This document shows, piece by piece, positions 12,901 through 25,376 of a DNA stretch of 64,000 bases (within the stretch, counting starts at the first letter, position 1; every line of letters begins with the position of its first letter). The notes under the pieces are model-generated. The model searched no databases and was not told the DNA's origin. It saw only the letters and a program-made list of their open reading frames with translations. Source of the DNA: Formicarius rufipectus (Eukaryota; Chordata; Aves; Passeriformes; Formicariidae); NCBI GenBank assembly GCA_013399695.1, contig VXAU01004380.1:392192-456191 (forward strand), written 5' to 3'. The position numbers and the translations under genes were made by a program.

Positions 12901-15376
12901 AAATAAGCCTTGAATTTTGCACAAAGAAGTTGCATTTTCTGTAACTGTATGCATTATAATCAACCATACATAGTTGTATCTACTTGCCCATAACCTCCTA
13001 GAAACTGCATGATCAAACATAAGAAAGCAGTTGCACAAGCATTTTCACACACTAACCCATTAAATACTAAAACAAATGTCAAGTTAAATTAATAGAGTAC
13101 TCAGGACTCGGTCTGAAAGTGTGGTAACATTTTTTACAAGCATCTGGTCATATATGCCACATATCTGAGACTTGAATATGGGCCTAAGTGTTTTATTTAT
13201 GAGTTTTTTCTAAAAACAAATTCTAATCCACATCTAATCCATGCTGTCCTCCCTCCATTCCCTCTGCCAATGAGCCACACATCATTGTTTCACTGAAGTT
13301 TTGAGTTCCTTTACAGTGTCCAATGTATGCTCTATGAGAGCTGGAGATTCTGGATGCCCGTCATAAAAGTTAGTTTAAGTGAGAAACCAAATAAAACTAT
13401 TTCATCATTCTTCTGTTCAAGCTTGAGCTTGACTTAGCTTGATTTTTTTTTCAGTTCTCATTTTGAAAACAAAGCTATTTATTTTTTTAATACAGATCTC
13501 AGATATTTACTTGTTTTTTTACAAACATTTAGATGAAATTCATTTTTACAGAAGCAGGAATGTTGCAACTTAAAATATTGCATTTGATCAGTAACTCTGC
13601 TAGCCATTCAATTATTAATTTTTACTTTGCATTTTTTATGGACTATTTTCTGAAAATTGGCTTTGATTTATAATAGCTTTTCAAGTTAGATCACTATTGG
13701 CAGGTAAAACTTGAAAGATGTTAAACATTCTACATACAGTGGGCACATGTATTGCCCACATTCCTTGTTCTTGCCGGAATAGAGACTTTTGGGGTCAGAA
13801 TTAATAGCCTCTAAAATTATTTTTAGAAGTCCTTTTCAATGAATATTATTACTGATAAATTCTCTGACTGAAATTATTCAAACACAGAAGAGAAGTCAAT
13901 GCAAGACCAAGGGAATTCCATGGGTTTTGTTTAAGCAATGATTTGTGATGATCCTCTGAACTATTCATCCCCTTGGAGTGTAAAGATTACATCTCCTTCA
14001 CAATTTATCTGTAACTCACACTGGTAGGCAAGGAAATATGAAAGGCTGATATTCTGCGTACTCTTCATGGTAGACAGTTTAGACTAAAACGGCTGGAAAT
14101 GCCTTTGAGAGAACAAATCTTTGACACAGCTGTAACATAGCAGTAAAAATAAAGGAAGCCTACTGTACATATTTTTCCTAAGGTAGTCCACTTTTACACG
14201 CTTCCTGTATGTGGGATTTATGGAAGAGACATCAGCCATACAAACCTTTTCTCCTTTGTTCCTTACCGAGAGACATGGCTGACAGGCCATTCATTAGAAG
14301 TTGTTCCTTGGAGATGATGTGCACACCTTCGCTTCTTTAGTCATGGTGAGATGAAACAGCATCTGAGAAGCACGTTGAGGACCTTTTGCTTCTTAGTGAA
14401 AATCGTAGAGGTGATGAATGATCACCAGGACATCTGTAAGAGTGGGAGGTGAGAGCTATGAGCATGACACCTGCAATGCTGCACTGCTCATGGTCAGGAG
14501 AAAAGTATTACAAACTTATGTGGTAGCATTTGCTGGCACCAACTGTCTCCAAGAATGACAGACTCCTTGCTGAAAGTGATACCAAACTGCCACAGACAAT
14601 TTTTAGAGGTTGCAACACTTCAGAAAATATTTAATTTCTACTTTCATGACAGAGAACTGAAAAACCTCAGTGATGGAAACATGTTTGCTCTGGCATAAGT
14701 GGAAGAATGTGAGACTCGGAATGTTTTTAAAGCTAAAGCACAGGAATTCATCCGCAAAATACAAATTTTAGTAAATTTAAGTATTAATGAGAAGGTCTGT
14801 ACTTTCCAATATTTGCCACAGATTTCTTAATCAGTTGGTTTACTTCATATAGGTACACTGTTGTTAGCTGACCAGATTTTATTTACTTATCAGTATTATA
14901 ACCACAAAGGACAGAATTTTTTTTCAATGCAATTGTTTTTCCAGATTTGTGCTGAAATGTAACCATCTGAAATGCATACTGAATTAACTTCCATGAAAGA
15001 ATAGTTGAGCCCAACTTCTGCTCTTTAAAGATAGGGCAAAGAATTCTTTTAAACTACTGTAAAAAACTGTTACTTGTCAGCTTGTTGTCCAGTATATTTG
15101 ACATATAGAATACAATGACTCCTATCAAAGGCACATCACAGGTGAAAGTTTTCATGAACAGGTAGATGACAGATTGCATTTTTGATCTGTTCTCAGAGGC
15201 TAAGTAGAATATCTCTTGTAGGGGCACATGGTAACTCTTAGACTGGCTTTGATTTTAATGATGATAACAATTGTGCAGAGAATCCAGAGAAGGATGAGCA
15301 ATTCAGTATATTTTTAATTCCTCTTAGTAGTAAAATCAGAATCCCACTGCAGAAGCTGGATTTACATTGTCACAAG

Positions 15377-15379
<3 letters not shown>

Positions 15380-15421
<42 letters not shown>
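15380..15421. repeat. (TG)21 dinucleotide microsatellite
   Basis: An uninterrupted run of 21 TG units lies in the intron. A tract of this length is usually polymorphic and can adopt left-handed Z-DNA. No function in HDAC9 splicing or expression can be read from the sequence. Confidence 0.97.
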
Positions 15422-15423
<2 letters not shown>

Positions 15424-18400
15424 CATGAGGAAAGTTCTAGGATGCTCTGAATCCATCTCAAAGCAGTAGCTTGGGCTCTCTAGTGTATTTTTATATAATT
15501 ATCAGTAGATGTGCATTTAAGGTAACTTCAGAGTTTACAATCATTACTTAAGAAAGATAAATAACTCATAAAGATGAATAAACCATGTAGGGTGTGAAAC
15601 ATGGAAAGGTTTGTCAGACTGTGAGCAGCAGAAGTGTGATCTGGTGACCACTAAGCAGATGTCAGGTTTCCAGAGAAAAGAGAACTGAAAGAAAAGATGA
15701 GGAGTCAAGAGGTTGTGCAGCAGGGAAAGGGACAGGTTAAAAAAAAAAGGCAGCTATAAATATATCTTTAAAATGTCTTAGAATTAATATTCACACTACT
15801 TTTTTGCCCCTCTGAGGTACATTCCAGATAAATGTAAAGAGTAGGACAAGTAACATTTCCTGTTTCATCAACTGCAGTGATTTAAGAAAGGTCTTTAAGT
15901 AAGTAATCTTTCTCTCAGGTGTATTCCCATATCCTTCCTCTCCACTTTCAGATACACATGCCATAACCTGAGCATGGTACAAGGACGATATATAAGAATA
16001 TAACTTTCAAACTTTAGAGTCAGTCTTCCTTAACATGAAATTCTCCAGCCAAGAGGGGCTACAGTACAAGCTATCTGCTGAAACATCTCTGCTGTAAGGC
16101 TTCTTGTTTCTTAGCTTGTTTTGAGTACGCTTAAAGTCTTCATGGTGAAAGTCAAGTTATCACGTAGATATTTCTTGCAGGAAACATTCATATCAAATTC
16201 TTTTTGCAGTGCAAAGCAGATCATTTCTGGACACAGGGCTTGAAACATTAGTTGCATTCAGTCAGGAGAACTTACCTACATTTCTTTCCACTTAAGTCGT
16301 TCCCTTCCTCTTTAATGCCTCCACATCCACTTCAGGGACAGGTAGCTTAATTTCTATCATCTGCAGCTTTACAAAGTATTAGCTTTGCTATACATGCCAA
16401 TGACTGAGCTATAGTAGACGTGCTTGAAAAAGCCTGCAACCTATAGTGCTCATTCAGGAAACTCAGAGTGAAGTAAATCCATATGTGTGTTAGAAAGTCA
16501 TTGTTCAGACAGGGCTTGTGCTCTGTGGCTCTTGGGGCTATCATGCACAATGCTTTGAAGAGCGGCAGCACTGATAGGGTTTTTGATAACTAAATGTAGT
16601 ATGCTTATAGTCAACACTGACATTCTGATGCTTTAGAAAAAAATGACAATTTTTTAAAAGAATCTTAAATAGAAATAATATATATCATTAAACTGAAAAA
16701 AAAGGGCTAAGATTCTGTACTAGAATTCAGTTGCTGATGATATAGTTTCTGTAAATTTTGTTTAACATTGTCCAAAAAACAATCCTAATCAAGATAGGTA
16801 TTTTGCTGAATTCTTTGGCTGCTCTAAAGCACTTGAAAAATAAAAATAACCTCTTACAAAATTCCATCTGACTTTTTCATAGTCTGTGATTCAGAAACTA
16901 TCACATTTGTCACAAATTCATGCATAGTCAGCATCTAGATAGGCTGTCAGATACATGTGATATATACATGAACTAGAACCAGAAACCACAGTGTCTAATC
17001 CTATTCCCTTTACTTGTATAAAATCTAACCATTTCATCTCACAGGAATAAAGAAAAGCATATCAAGTAGGACTTTACGTAGCTGCAGTTCATATACTGCC
17101 TGACAAACCGGGCCAGCTAGTAGCTGTAATTTTAATGAGTCTGCCATTTGTACAACTGTGTTTCAACAGCAATTTACAAAGTAAACATTGAGTAACACTA
17201 AAAGAAAATATCTGTTTGAACACCTGAAACATTTATGGCAATACACAGAACTAATAGATATAAAATGGAGTGATATGGCATTTTCTAGTTAAGAGCTAAA
17301 GCATTGACTGTATGATGCAAGTTCTTCTCAGTTATCCTTCATGAGATGATCCTTAGAAATCCAGTCTTACTTTTGCAAGAATATGAAATTGGATTTGACA
17401 TGTAAGTTTGCAATACTGCACCTTTTCAGGGTAATTATTCATATATTTGTGCTAGTTCTCTTGTATGACTATGCATTAAAGCATGCAACTTCTGTTGACT
17501 ACCCCTGGCTTTGAGACTTTACCATTCATTTCATGTACCAGGCCCAAGAGGTTAGCTAAAATATCCTGAATTTCCTGTGTTCATTTAGGTTGTCATTTTT
17601 GAAAATTTCTCAGAAAACTCTGTTTTGTTCCCTAATTGCCCATTTTTTCTACCAGTCCAGGTAAATTTAGGTAGCAGTCATTCAAGTGGTCTGAGAGAAA
17701 TTTTTCAGTGGAAGATACTTGGTCTTATTGTCGCAGTTCAGTTTCCTCACACTCAGTTGAAAAGCAGAAAATGATAAATGCTGTACCCTGGCCAATACTC
17801 AGTGTTTAGATGATGGAGAGACTGCTGTCTCATGTGTCTGAGTAGACAACTGTCTTGAAGGGTGGGTACTCTCAAGCTGTGGCTACAATTTTAACTTAAT
17901 CAGCCTTCCTGGAAATGAATCATAGTCCCTTTGTGGATGCAGGTTCCTGCTCATGCCCTGGTGTACTGAGCAGCTGCCACTGAATCATTTTCATCAGCCA
18001 TTCCTTCATGTTAACCTTAATTTGCTAGCCATAAAAATGGTAAGAAAGTACCACCTCCCAACCCTCTTGTTGATACTTCTTTATTTAAAATACTGCACAG
18101 TATTTTTCAAACTTTATTATGATTTGATTAAATTGATTTAACCGATGACCTCTACTTATTTATCTCCTTATTTGTTTTAAAAGTGAAATTTAATTCACAG
18201 TTGCTTTAAAGCTATAGAGAGACAATCTGAAGGTTTCCCTAATGTTGCATACATAACTAGTTTTTTTTTTACTAATTGGTTTCTTTCTTATATGTTCTTG
18301 CAATTTTCTTACTTAGAGTGTGTCCCTGGGAAAGCTACTTAATTTCATTAAATCTCAAGGTACCAATCTATAAACCAGATATAATAAATCATCTTATATC

Positions 18401-19881
18401 AAGCTAATGATTAATTGTGTTTTTATAAATTTTAAGTCTCTCAGATGAAAACACAGTGTGCTGTTATTACTATTATTCTAAACTTTCCAAGCAAAATCCA
18501 GTCTTTTTCCTCAGGTCTACTGCAAATACAAACTATTGTCATTAGTTCTGCTGCATGCACACAAAACTGATTGAAATGATAGAAAAATTAGGTCCAGTAC
18601 ACTGAAAAATAAGATCATTTTAGTAGCTTGAAATAGAATATTATTGTAACAGTAATGGTGAAGACATTTGACAGGTGTAGAGCAGATCAAGCTTCTTTCT
18701 GTTTCAAATGACTAATCAGAGAAATTCCTCAGAACCTCCAGAGTTGAGAGGGAGCAGTTGCATCCATTTTCAATTACTTGATTTTCTTTTTTTTTTTTTT
18801 TTTAAAGAAATTAAGAACAGAAGCTTCTCGTTCAAACAGAAAACATATCTCAGTGTGCTTGGAATCCATCCATATAGTATCTGCCACGGTATTTTGTCTA
18901 ACCATAAATGCTTTTCTTTTCATGATAAATTTGTATGGTATGATACAATTAAATGCACTTCCCATGGAGCATCGAGGAAGTCTGGCTGTCTCTTTGGATA
19001 ACTTTTTCAGACTATTTAACACCAGCATGTCTGCTTGGCATAGTATCATAACGGGATATACAACAATTCACCTACATGTTTTGGTATGTTTCTTCAAATA
19101 AATAGTTACTAACAATAGTTTTCAAAAGTAAAATTTCAGCACACTGATTTAAGCTCTCTAGCAGTGCTGTCTAGCCATATTTATAAAACTTTAAAATGTT
19201 TTCTTTAAAATATTTTCTGTAATATACATGGTATATTTGCTCATTTAGAAGGTGCAGCAGATAACTTTCTCTGCTTTAAATAACCACACTCATGTGCTAC
19301 AAAATGGGACATACAGCCTTTTTAACTTATTTGGTCATCAAAACTGGAGATGCAGCAAAGATCTTGCTTTACTTAATTCAATTTTCTGTCTCTGGCAACA
19401 GTGGCTACGAAAATTACTCCAAAAAATCCTTCTGATTTCAGTCACTTACAAGCGACCCCTGCCTGGGTAGGTGAGACGAGTGCTTGCTGCTCTGGTTTCA
19501 GTGCCAGGGGCACTGGCCCGTACCCCGGGTGAGCTCTGGGGCTGTTCCGCACGGACACGGGCCGGTCCCCGTCACCCCTCCGGCCGGGCTGAACAGCGTC
19601 TGGCGAGCAGGCCTGACCGGGACGGTGTAACACTGTTTGTAATGAGAAATCTAAACAGGGAATGGCAGCGAGGCATGACAGGAATGTGTTTCCATTGGAG
19701 AAGCCCGTGCAGAGAAAAAGCATAAGAAAAGCCACGTCGAGAAGGCCTTTCAGCTGGCCAGCACGGAAGACTGATGTTATTGTACACGGGCTGTCACGCT
19801 GCCAGCCCTCCCTCATGGGTTTGTTTTCTCTCCCGCTCTTCCCTGTGCCGTGCCCTCCCCGCGGGCCGGCTGTTTGCTCAG

Positions 19882-19989
19882 GTGGACAGTGACACCGTTT
19901 GGAACGAGCTGCACTCGGCGGGCGCGGCGCGCATGGCGGTGGGCTGTGTCATCGAGCTGGCGGCGCGCGTGGCCTCCCGGCAGCTGCAG
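19882..19989 (+). CDS. HDAC9: HDAC9 coding exon C (VDSDT...WNELHS)
   Basis: This 108-bp exon (36 codons, phase 0 at both ends) encodes VDSDTVWNELHSAGAARM, then AVGCVIELAARVASRQLQ. The acceptor is TTTGCTCAG and the donor GTGAGC. VDSDT and WNELHS are near-invariant in class IIa enzymes and form part of the floor of the active-site region. The C-terminal end is divergent: ARVASRQLQ where human HDAC9 has SKVASGELK. All changes are compatible with a shift to GC-rich codons (GCG, CGC, CGG). The exon lies inside the CpG island, unlike every other HDAC9 exon in this window. An in-frame ATG is present at ARM-AVG, but its context is weak. Confidence 0.95.
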
Positions 19990-20010
19990 GTGAGCGCCGG
20001 GCCGCGCCGT

Positions 20011-20033
20011 GGGTGGGAGGGAGGCAGGGAGGG
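20011..20033 (+). promoter_or_regulatory. G-quadruplex motif just downstream of exon C donor
   Basis: Five runs of GGG (20011-20013, 20015-20017, 20019-20021, 20027-20029, 20031-20033) are separated by loops of 1, 1, 5 and 1 bases. This is a strong match to the G3+ quadruplex pattern. It begins 21 bases after the GT of the exon C donor and is on the transcribed-RNA-like strand, so it could fold in the pre-mRNA. G-runs just downstream of donors are known intronic splicing enhancers bound by hnRNP H/F. A role here is inferred. Confidence 0.7.
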
Positions 20034-20239
20034 AGCGCCGGGGCCGCGCTAAAGGCAGCCCTTGTTCCAGGCTCCGCTCCGGGCAGGGCGGCGGGAGCAG
20101 GGCCGGGGAGCCCGCGGGGGCACGGGGGTGTGGCAGCGCAGGAGCCGCGGCAGCGCCCGGGCAGCTGCAGCGCGGCGGTGCCGCGGCCCGATCGGGGGGG
20201 AGTCACAGCGCGGACATCCCCAGCCGGTGGCTGCGGCAC

Positions 20240-20730
20240 TGCCTTTGAAGTCGATTTTTATTTTATTATGATTTTATTTTAATATGGATGTTTAATCACG
20301 TGGTTAAGCTTAGGATGCCACCCAGGCCGAGGGGAGGGGCGCAGTGCCCGCCGCCCGCCCCGCGCCCATCTCATCTCAGTGCCGCCTGAGCTGCCAGGCA
20401 CGATGTACGGAACCGAAATTATCCACAGTCTAAACAATTTATAAAAGCTCCAGACTTGACAGACTGACATTTTATTTGGTATTTTAACGGCCCTATTTAA
20501 AAGTACACCATATGCAGCCGGAGTGCAGGCTTGCCCCAATAAACATTGTTGGAGCTAACATGTCTCCTTAATGAAACTGTGTATTCACTTTCCAGTCCAC
20601 ATGCTAATGGGTTCAGTCCTATTTCCAGAATCAAGATGGAAATAAATGTTTTAGAATTAGCATTGCATGATAACTTTAAAATTCCAAATTCTGTCTGAGT
20701 ATTTTGTTCCTGTATATCTCTCATTTCAGT
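20240..20730. promoter_or_regulatory. Possible conserved non-coding element at the edge of the CpG island
   Basis: This stretch follows the GC-rich core. It mixes AT-rich, factor-like words with GC-rich sequence: a CACGTG E-box at 20297-20302 (in ATCACGTGGTTAAGC), CTATTTAAAAG (MEF2-like but not perfect) near 20493, and CCAATAAAC near 20537. There are no low-complexity tracts after 20320. It reads like slowly evolving regulatory DNA, but conservation was not tested. Confidence 0.25.
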
Positions 20731-22834
20731 CAAAATGTGTTAGCTGCCTGTTTGTGAATGGGTACATCCATTTATGTACATATGTGGGTAGATGCAGGAT
20801 GTAAAGGCATGTAAATGACAGCATGCTCAGGTGAAATGCTCTGACACAATTGAATGCAGTTACTAAACTTTCATGTTCAGACACTGAAATCACAAAATGT
20901 ACAAATTTTGCAATCTCAGATCAAGGACAGGGCGCAGCATATGGGATCCGTTGTGCATCCTTTCTGGTGGGTGCTTCATCTCATTGAAGTTTTTTGGGCA
21001 CATAACTCACTGTGCACTGTTCCCTCCCAACAGGACTAATGAAAGTGAAGATTTTTTCATCTAGTTTTTATCTTTGGGAACTGTAGGACACACAACTGTC
21101 TCTGAGGCAATTTAAAAGCAAGTTTTGATAACAATGAGATATATTGTGTTGGTACACTTGACAGGAACAGGGTCTGCTGCAGGCTCTTTACCACTTACCT
21201 CTGTACATTTGTTGTGTTTTTCACAGTGTGACTGCTCTTGCTTATATACCTGTGTGACAGACAGGTGAAAAGAATCAAACATCAGCCATCGTGAGACTTC
21301 ACTTGCTCTTGGTATTTGAGCAGTCTGTAAACAAATACATCTAGTACTAAATGTTTTATATTTAGTAGTACTAGTTTGTGGTTTACTATAACATTACTGT
21401 TGATCCTAAATAGAATCTTTTTCCGCAATGCAGAGAATTGAACCAGTCTCATGCAGATGAGACGTAGGAAAAGTAATTGTTTAGTAGATATGCCCTGTAT
21501 TTGGTTTATAGCAAATCTTTAAGAAAATAGAAATGGAAAGGATTTGCTGTGAAAGAAAAACAGGAATACTCCTTCCATTCCTGCTAGGTGTTTATATAAC
21601 CTGCTTCTAGATTTCCAGCATGAAGCCCAATGACTTACATGCCACTATGGCATCTGCATGCGGTATTTTTAATTTAAGGTTATGGAAAGGTTATTAATGC
21701 CTGACTGAGAGAAGAAAAGCATAGTAGGTGTTCTATAAATGCAACACTTCTGATATTAGCTGTTTTGGCAGAGTCTTCCTATGTTTGCTTTGTCACTGCA
21801 TCCAAACAAACTCGATTTGCTAGTACGTTTCTCCCAATACCTTCATATGGTAAATGACATCGGGGAGGGAGGTGGGGTGGATTTTTGTAGTGTATTCTGG
21901 AGTTTTTTACATGATCTTCAGGATGAGACTGTAGGTAGCTGTAAGATTTTAGACCCAAGAGCTATATGTTCCAATTTACCTTTTTGTCTTTGCATGTTCC
22001 ATTTCCATGTTGCTGACAATGTTTCTCTTAGGGAAATTGCCAATTGTGAAGGGTACTTGTGAAGATCTGAGGGGAAGAAAGCAAGGCTCACCACTTTCAT
22101 GTGCAGTCATTGGGGAAATATGCATGTGAAGCAACCATTTGGGGCCAGTACTGTGAGCACTGAGTGGGAGTATTAGGCTCTGATGGGAATCTGGAGTGAT
22201 GTGCTACGGTCTCAGAATTTTTGGATGACGAAAAAAGTGCCTTCCAAGAATTTTATTCGAGCTATAACAGCTCTGGAACATGTAAACAGCAAGATGAGAG
22301 CAATAGAGAAACATACTGTAGTTTTTCCATGGATGTTTACCACTGTGGATTGTTATCAGATGGTGTGCTGTCAGTTTGGTGTCATTTTAGGAAAAAAAAA
22401 AGGTAAATTATGAGACAGCATACTGATTTATCTGAAATCCCACAGTTCTCTGAGAAGAGTTGAATGTTGTGAAGTTCACAGTGACAGATTTACAATATAC
22501 AGAAAGGACTAACTACAGAGCAGTGCTTCAGACTGCAACCAGGGAGGCAGTGGATTATCTACCCACTGCCCTGGAGAATCACAGATGCCTTTTTCTGAGA
22601 CAGCCATGGTAATGTTAGGATAATCTCAGAGTATAAGTGTCTAGTGTTGAGAAAGTCTTGAGACAAGAAGCCTCCGGAATGAGATGCCTAAATAATTAAT
22701 TTAACAAGTGTTTTTCTGACCTGAGAATTATCAAATTTGTAAGTGTACTTAGGTATGAGCAGTCTAAATATTTCTTATATATTCATGAATTAATATATAT
22801 GTTTTAGAAACGTCTAACACGTTTTTTTCTAATG

Positions 22835-22872
22835 TTAAATTGAATTATTTTATGAACATAAATTCAATTTAA
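22835..22872. repeat. Perfect inverted repeat, 12-bp arms, 14-base spacer
   Basis: TTAAATTGAATT at 22835-22846 is the exact reverse complement of AATTCAATTTAA at 22861-22872. The spacer is 14 bases. The arms are almost pure A/T, so stability as an RNA hairpin would be modest. No terminator or microRNA interpretation is supported. Confidence 0.9.
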
Positions 22873-25189
22873 ACCCCAAATCTTTAACTTCGAAGCTAGG
22901 GTATAGAAACTAAGAAACATAAACTGTCCTGTATTGACTGGCATCTGACATTTAAAGTTCATTTCAGGAAGGACAGAACATTTCAATTTTTGTGCTTATT
23001 CCTTGGTCTCTACTGATATTGCTTGCTATTACATAGAGTGATAGTTATGAGTTGGAACTATAGGTGCATGCTGCTAAGAGTTGAGACTACAAAATAAACC
23101 ATGAAAGTCTGCAGAACTGTTGTGAGATTCACTACAGGGCTGGGCATGAGTCAAACTCATATGCAAGGCAAAGACTTTTTACTTTATTCTGAGTTTCCTG
23201 AGAGTATCAGTCCCATTTCACACAAGTCTCATTGAGAACAGCAACATGTTCATCTGATTTGGATGGTATTCAGAAACTGACTAGGAGTTAAGAGTTCTCT
23301 CCAATGTAGTTCAAACCCCTTGTGAGACATCAGATTTCTTTGATCTCCTTGACTAATGAAGAAAGCATCAATATGACAGTACTAGGCATGTAAAACAATA
23401 GGGTTTACTGAAATTCTACTGCGGCTGTAATAGTAAGTTATTGTGGTCATGGTTTGGGCTTTCTTTTTNATTCTTTCTTCCCTGGGGAGTCAATCTGGAT
23501 GTTTTTTATTTGATTATATCCACCTGTTCAAAATGAAGCATTTTAAGGGGCTGCTTAATAATATCATGAGCACTCATTGATATCCTTTTGATATACTTTT
23601 GAGGCAATATTTAATAGAGAATAAAAAAATCACTCCAGTGAAATATGAAGTGCTATAAATGTGATGATATACTGAATTGCATGCTATACTTTTACCTTTT
23701 TCATGTCATCTTGGCAATATTACAATGGGAGATGAGCCTAAGTATTGCATGAAGGTTACCCTTTTTTGAGGTTTTTATAATTAGAAAAGATGTGGATGCA
23801 CAATGGAGTATTTATGTTATATGGAATCAGTGCCACATGTCTCCTGTTTGCCTGGTTTTTTTCTATCTACCGGTGCTCCTTTTTCATTTTCCCAACAGAT
23901 TTATGCAGATAGCTTTTAATAGTCTGCTGGCTGGCAATAGGTCTTTAGAAGAGGGGATTATGTGGATTTGGGTGAATAGAATTCCACCACAATCATTAGC
24001 TATATCCAGTAAATAGTATTATGAGATAAGTCTTATGATACATTCCTTAGGACTTGGGGAGGAAATACAGGTAGTGCCCTGCATATGAATTCTTGCAGGC
24101 AGTATAGCTCATGAACTTGGAAATCATTATCTCTACCCTCTACCTAATAACTGCAACTTCAGAGTGCCCTAAAATATTTGCATCTGCAGAGAGAGCATTT
24201 CTTTCCAGAAAGTATCTCCTAAGGATCTCATTGCTGTCTCATTGCCACAGTAGGTGGCACTGGGAGGTACTGTCCTGCCCTCCCTTCCCACTTATTTTAG
24301 GTTGGCTCAACTGCTTCCGTTACATCGACTCTGATGTTCAGCACATTTCGTCTCCCCTCTCTGCTGTCGTGCTCCCTCACTCATAGGCAACCAAGAGACT
24401 CTCCCTTTGCCTATATGTGTCTATCTTGCATAGCAGGTATTCCCTCCTGCTGCCCAAATGGATGAGTACAGAGGTTGTCCAAACCCCATATTAGACAAGT
24501 CTCAGAGGAAAACAAGGAGAGTTTCTGCATCTGTGGTCTTTTGAGTTTCAGATTTCATTTGTAACACTTAGATCTTCCAAAGAATCTCACCTTTAGGACT
24601 TAGCTTTCCAAACTGTCGGGTGTTTTTTCCTGGAAGAGTTTAAGATGCTGATATTTTCATTTTGTTAACCAAATTATTCAAGCTGATGTTGTCACTTCCC
24701 CCCCCCCCCATTTATTAGGTGCTTATGAAGTGGCTAATACTACTTTTAAGAAGTTGAAATTCAGATAGTTGTTAAGTTAGTATGGTAATTTTGCAATAAT
24801 TGTACTTTGTTAAATAATGTCCTCCAAAATGTTATTTGTTCTTGTAATGGTTGTTTTGTTTTGTGTTGTTTTGTGAACACTAAATGTGTCTTAACTTCTT
24901 TTATTATATCAAATTGTACGTATCTCTGGCTGTACCTTGATATCTTAAAATTAACTGGCAGGAATAGAAGTTGTACAGATGAAAAAAATACAATTTTTCT
25001 GCATTTTTCTTCAGCCTCAGATGAATCGCTTCAGTGCTATTATAAGATAGGATTAATTATTTTAAATACATAACAAGAATTACTGTCTAGTTTACTTTGC
25101 ATCTCCTTTAAATATGTCAGTGTTGGTGATGGCTACACTCCTTTCTGTGATAGAAACATGTACTGCCATATATTTTTAATGCAACAAAA

Positions 25190-25277
25190 TGGAAGGAAGG
25201 AAGGAAGGAAGGAAGGAAGGAAGGAAGGAAGGAAGGAAGGAAGGAAGGAAGGAAGGAAGAGANNNNNNNNNNNNNGA

Positions 25278-25376
<99 letters not shown>
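25190..25376. repeat. (GGAA)n then (GAAA)n polypurine microsatellite with assembly gap
   Basis: About 70 bp of GGAA units (25190-25260) are followed by 13 N (25263-25275) and about 100 bp of GAAA units (25276-25376). The + strand is purine-only throughout. The change of unit coincides with the gap, so the true array length and the transition are unresolved. Long open frames of Glu-Gly-Arg-Lys or Phe-Leu-Ser repeats through it are artefacts of the periodicity. Such mirror-repeat purine tracts can form triplex (H-) DNA. Confidence 0.95.

Larger units (their letters stand above)
5744..19440 (+). other. HDAC9: HDAC9 intron between exons B and C, AT-rich part
   Basis: About 13.7 kb of AT-rich intron. 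It contains a (TG)21 microsatellite at 15.4 kb, a G-rich patch at 6710-6722, short poly-A and poly-T runs, and one stretch near 9.7-9.9 kb that resembles regulatory DNA. The longest open frame in the whole window (12008-12562, 184 codons, + strand) falls here. It has no recognisable domain, no flanking splice logic tied to HDAC9 and unremarkable composition, so I treat it as chance. One unresolved base is at 7403. I recognise no RNA gene or transposon. Confidence 0.8.
19450..20405. promoter_or_regulatory. HDAC9: Intragenic CpG island centred on HDAC9 exon C
   Basis: A sharp change from AT-rich intron to GC-rich, CpG-dense sequence occurs near 19450 and reverses near 20405. The densest part is 19850-20235. 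Within the 108-bp exon alone I count about 15 CpG, close to what the base composition predicts, so CpG has not decayed. A CpG-poorer AT patch sits at about 20240-20320. CpG islands of this kind are usually unmethylated in the germline and often mark promoters or orphan regulatory islands. No TATA box or other start signal is convincing, so an alternative promoter is possible but unproven. GC-biased gene conversion is another explanation for the base composition. Confidence 0.75.

Noticed and set aside
19442..20282. Cluster of overlapping Ala/Gly/Arg/Pro-rich open frames on both strands around 19.4-20.3 kb
   Set aside because: GC-rich CpG-island sequence lacks stop codons. Only the 108-bp HDAC9 exon at 19882-19989 has family support and splice sites.
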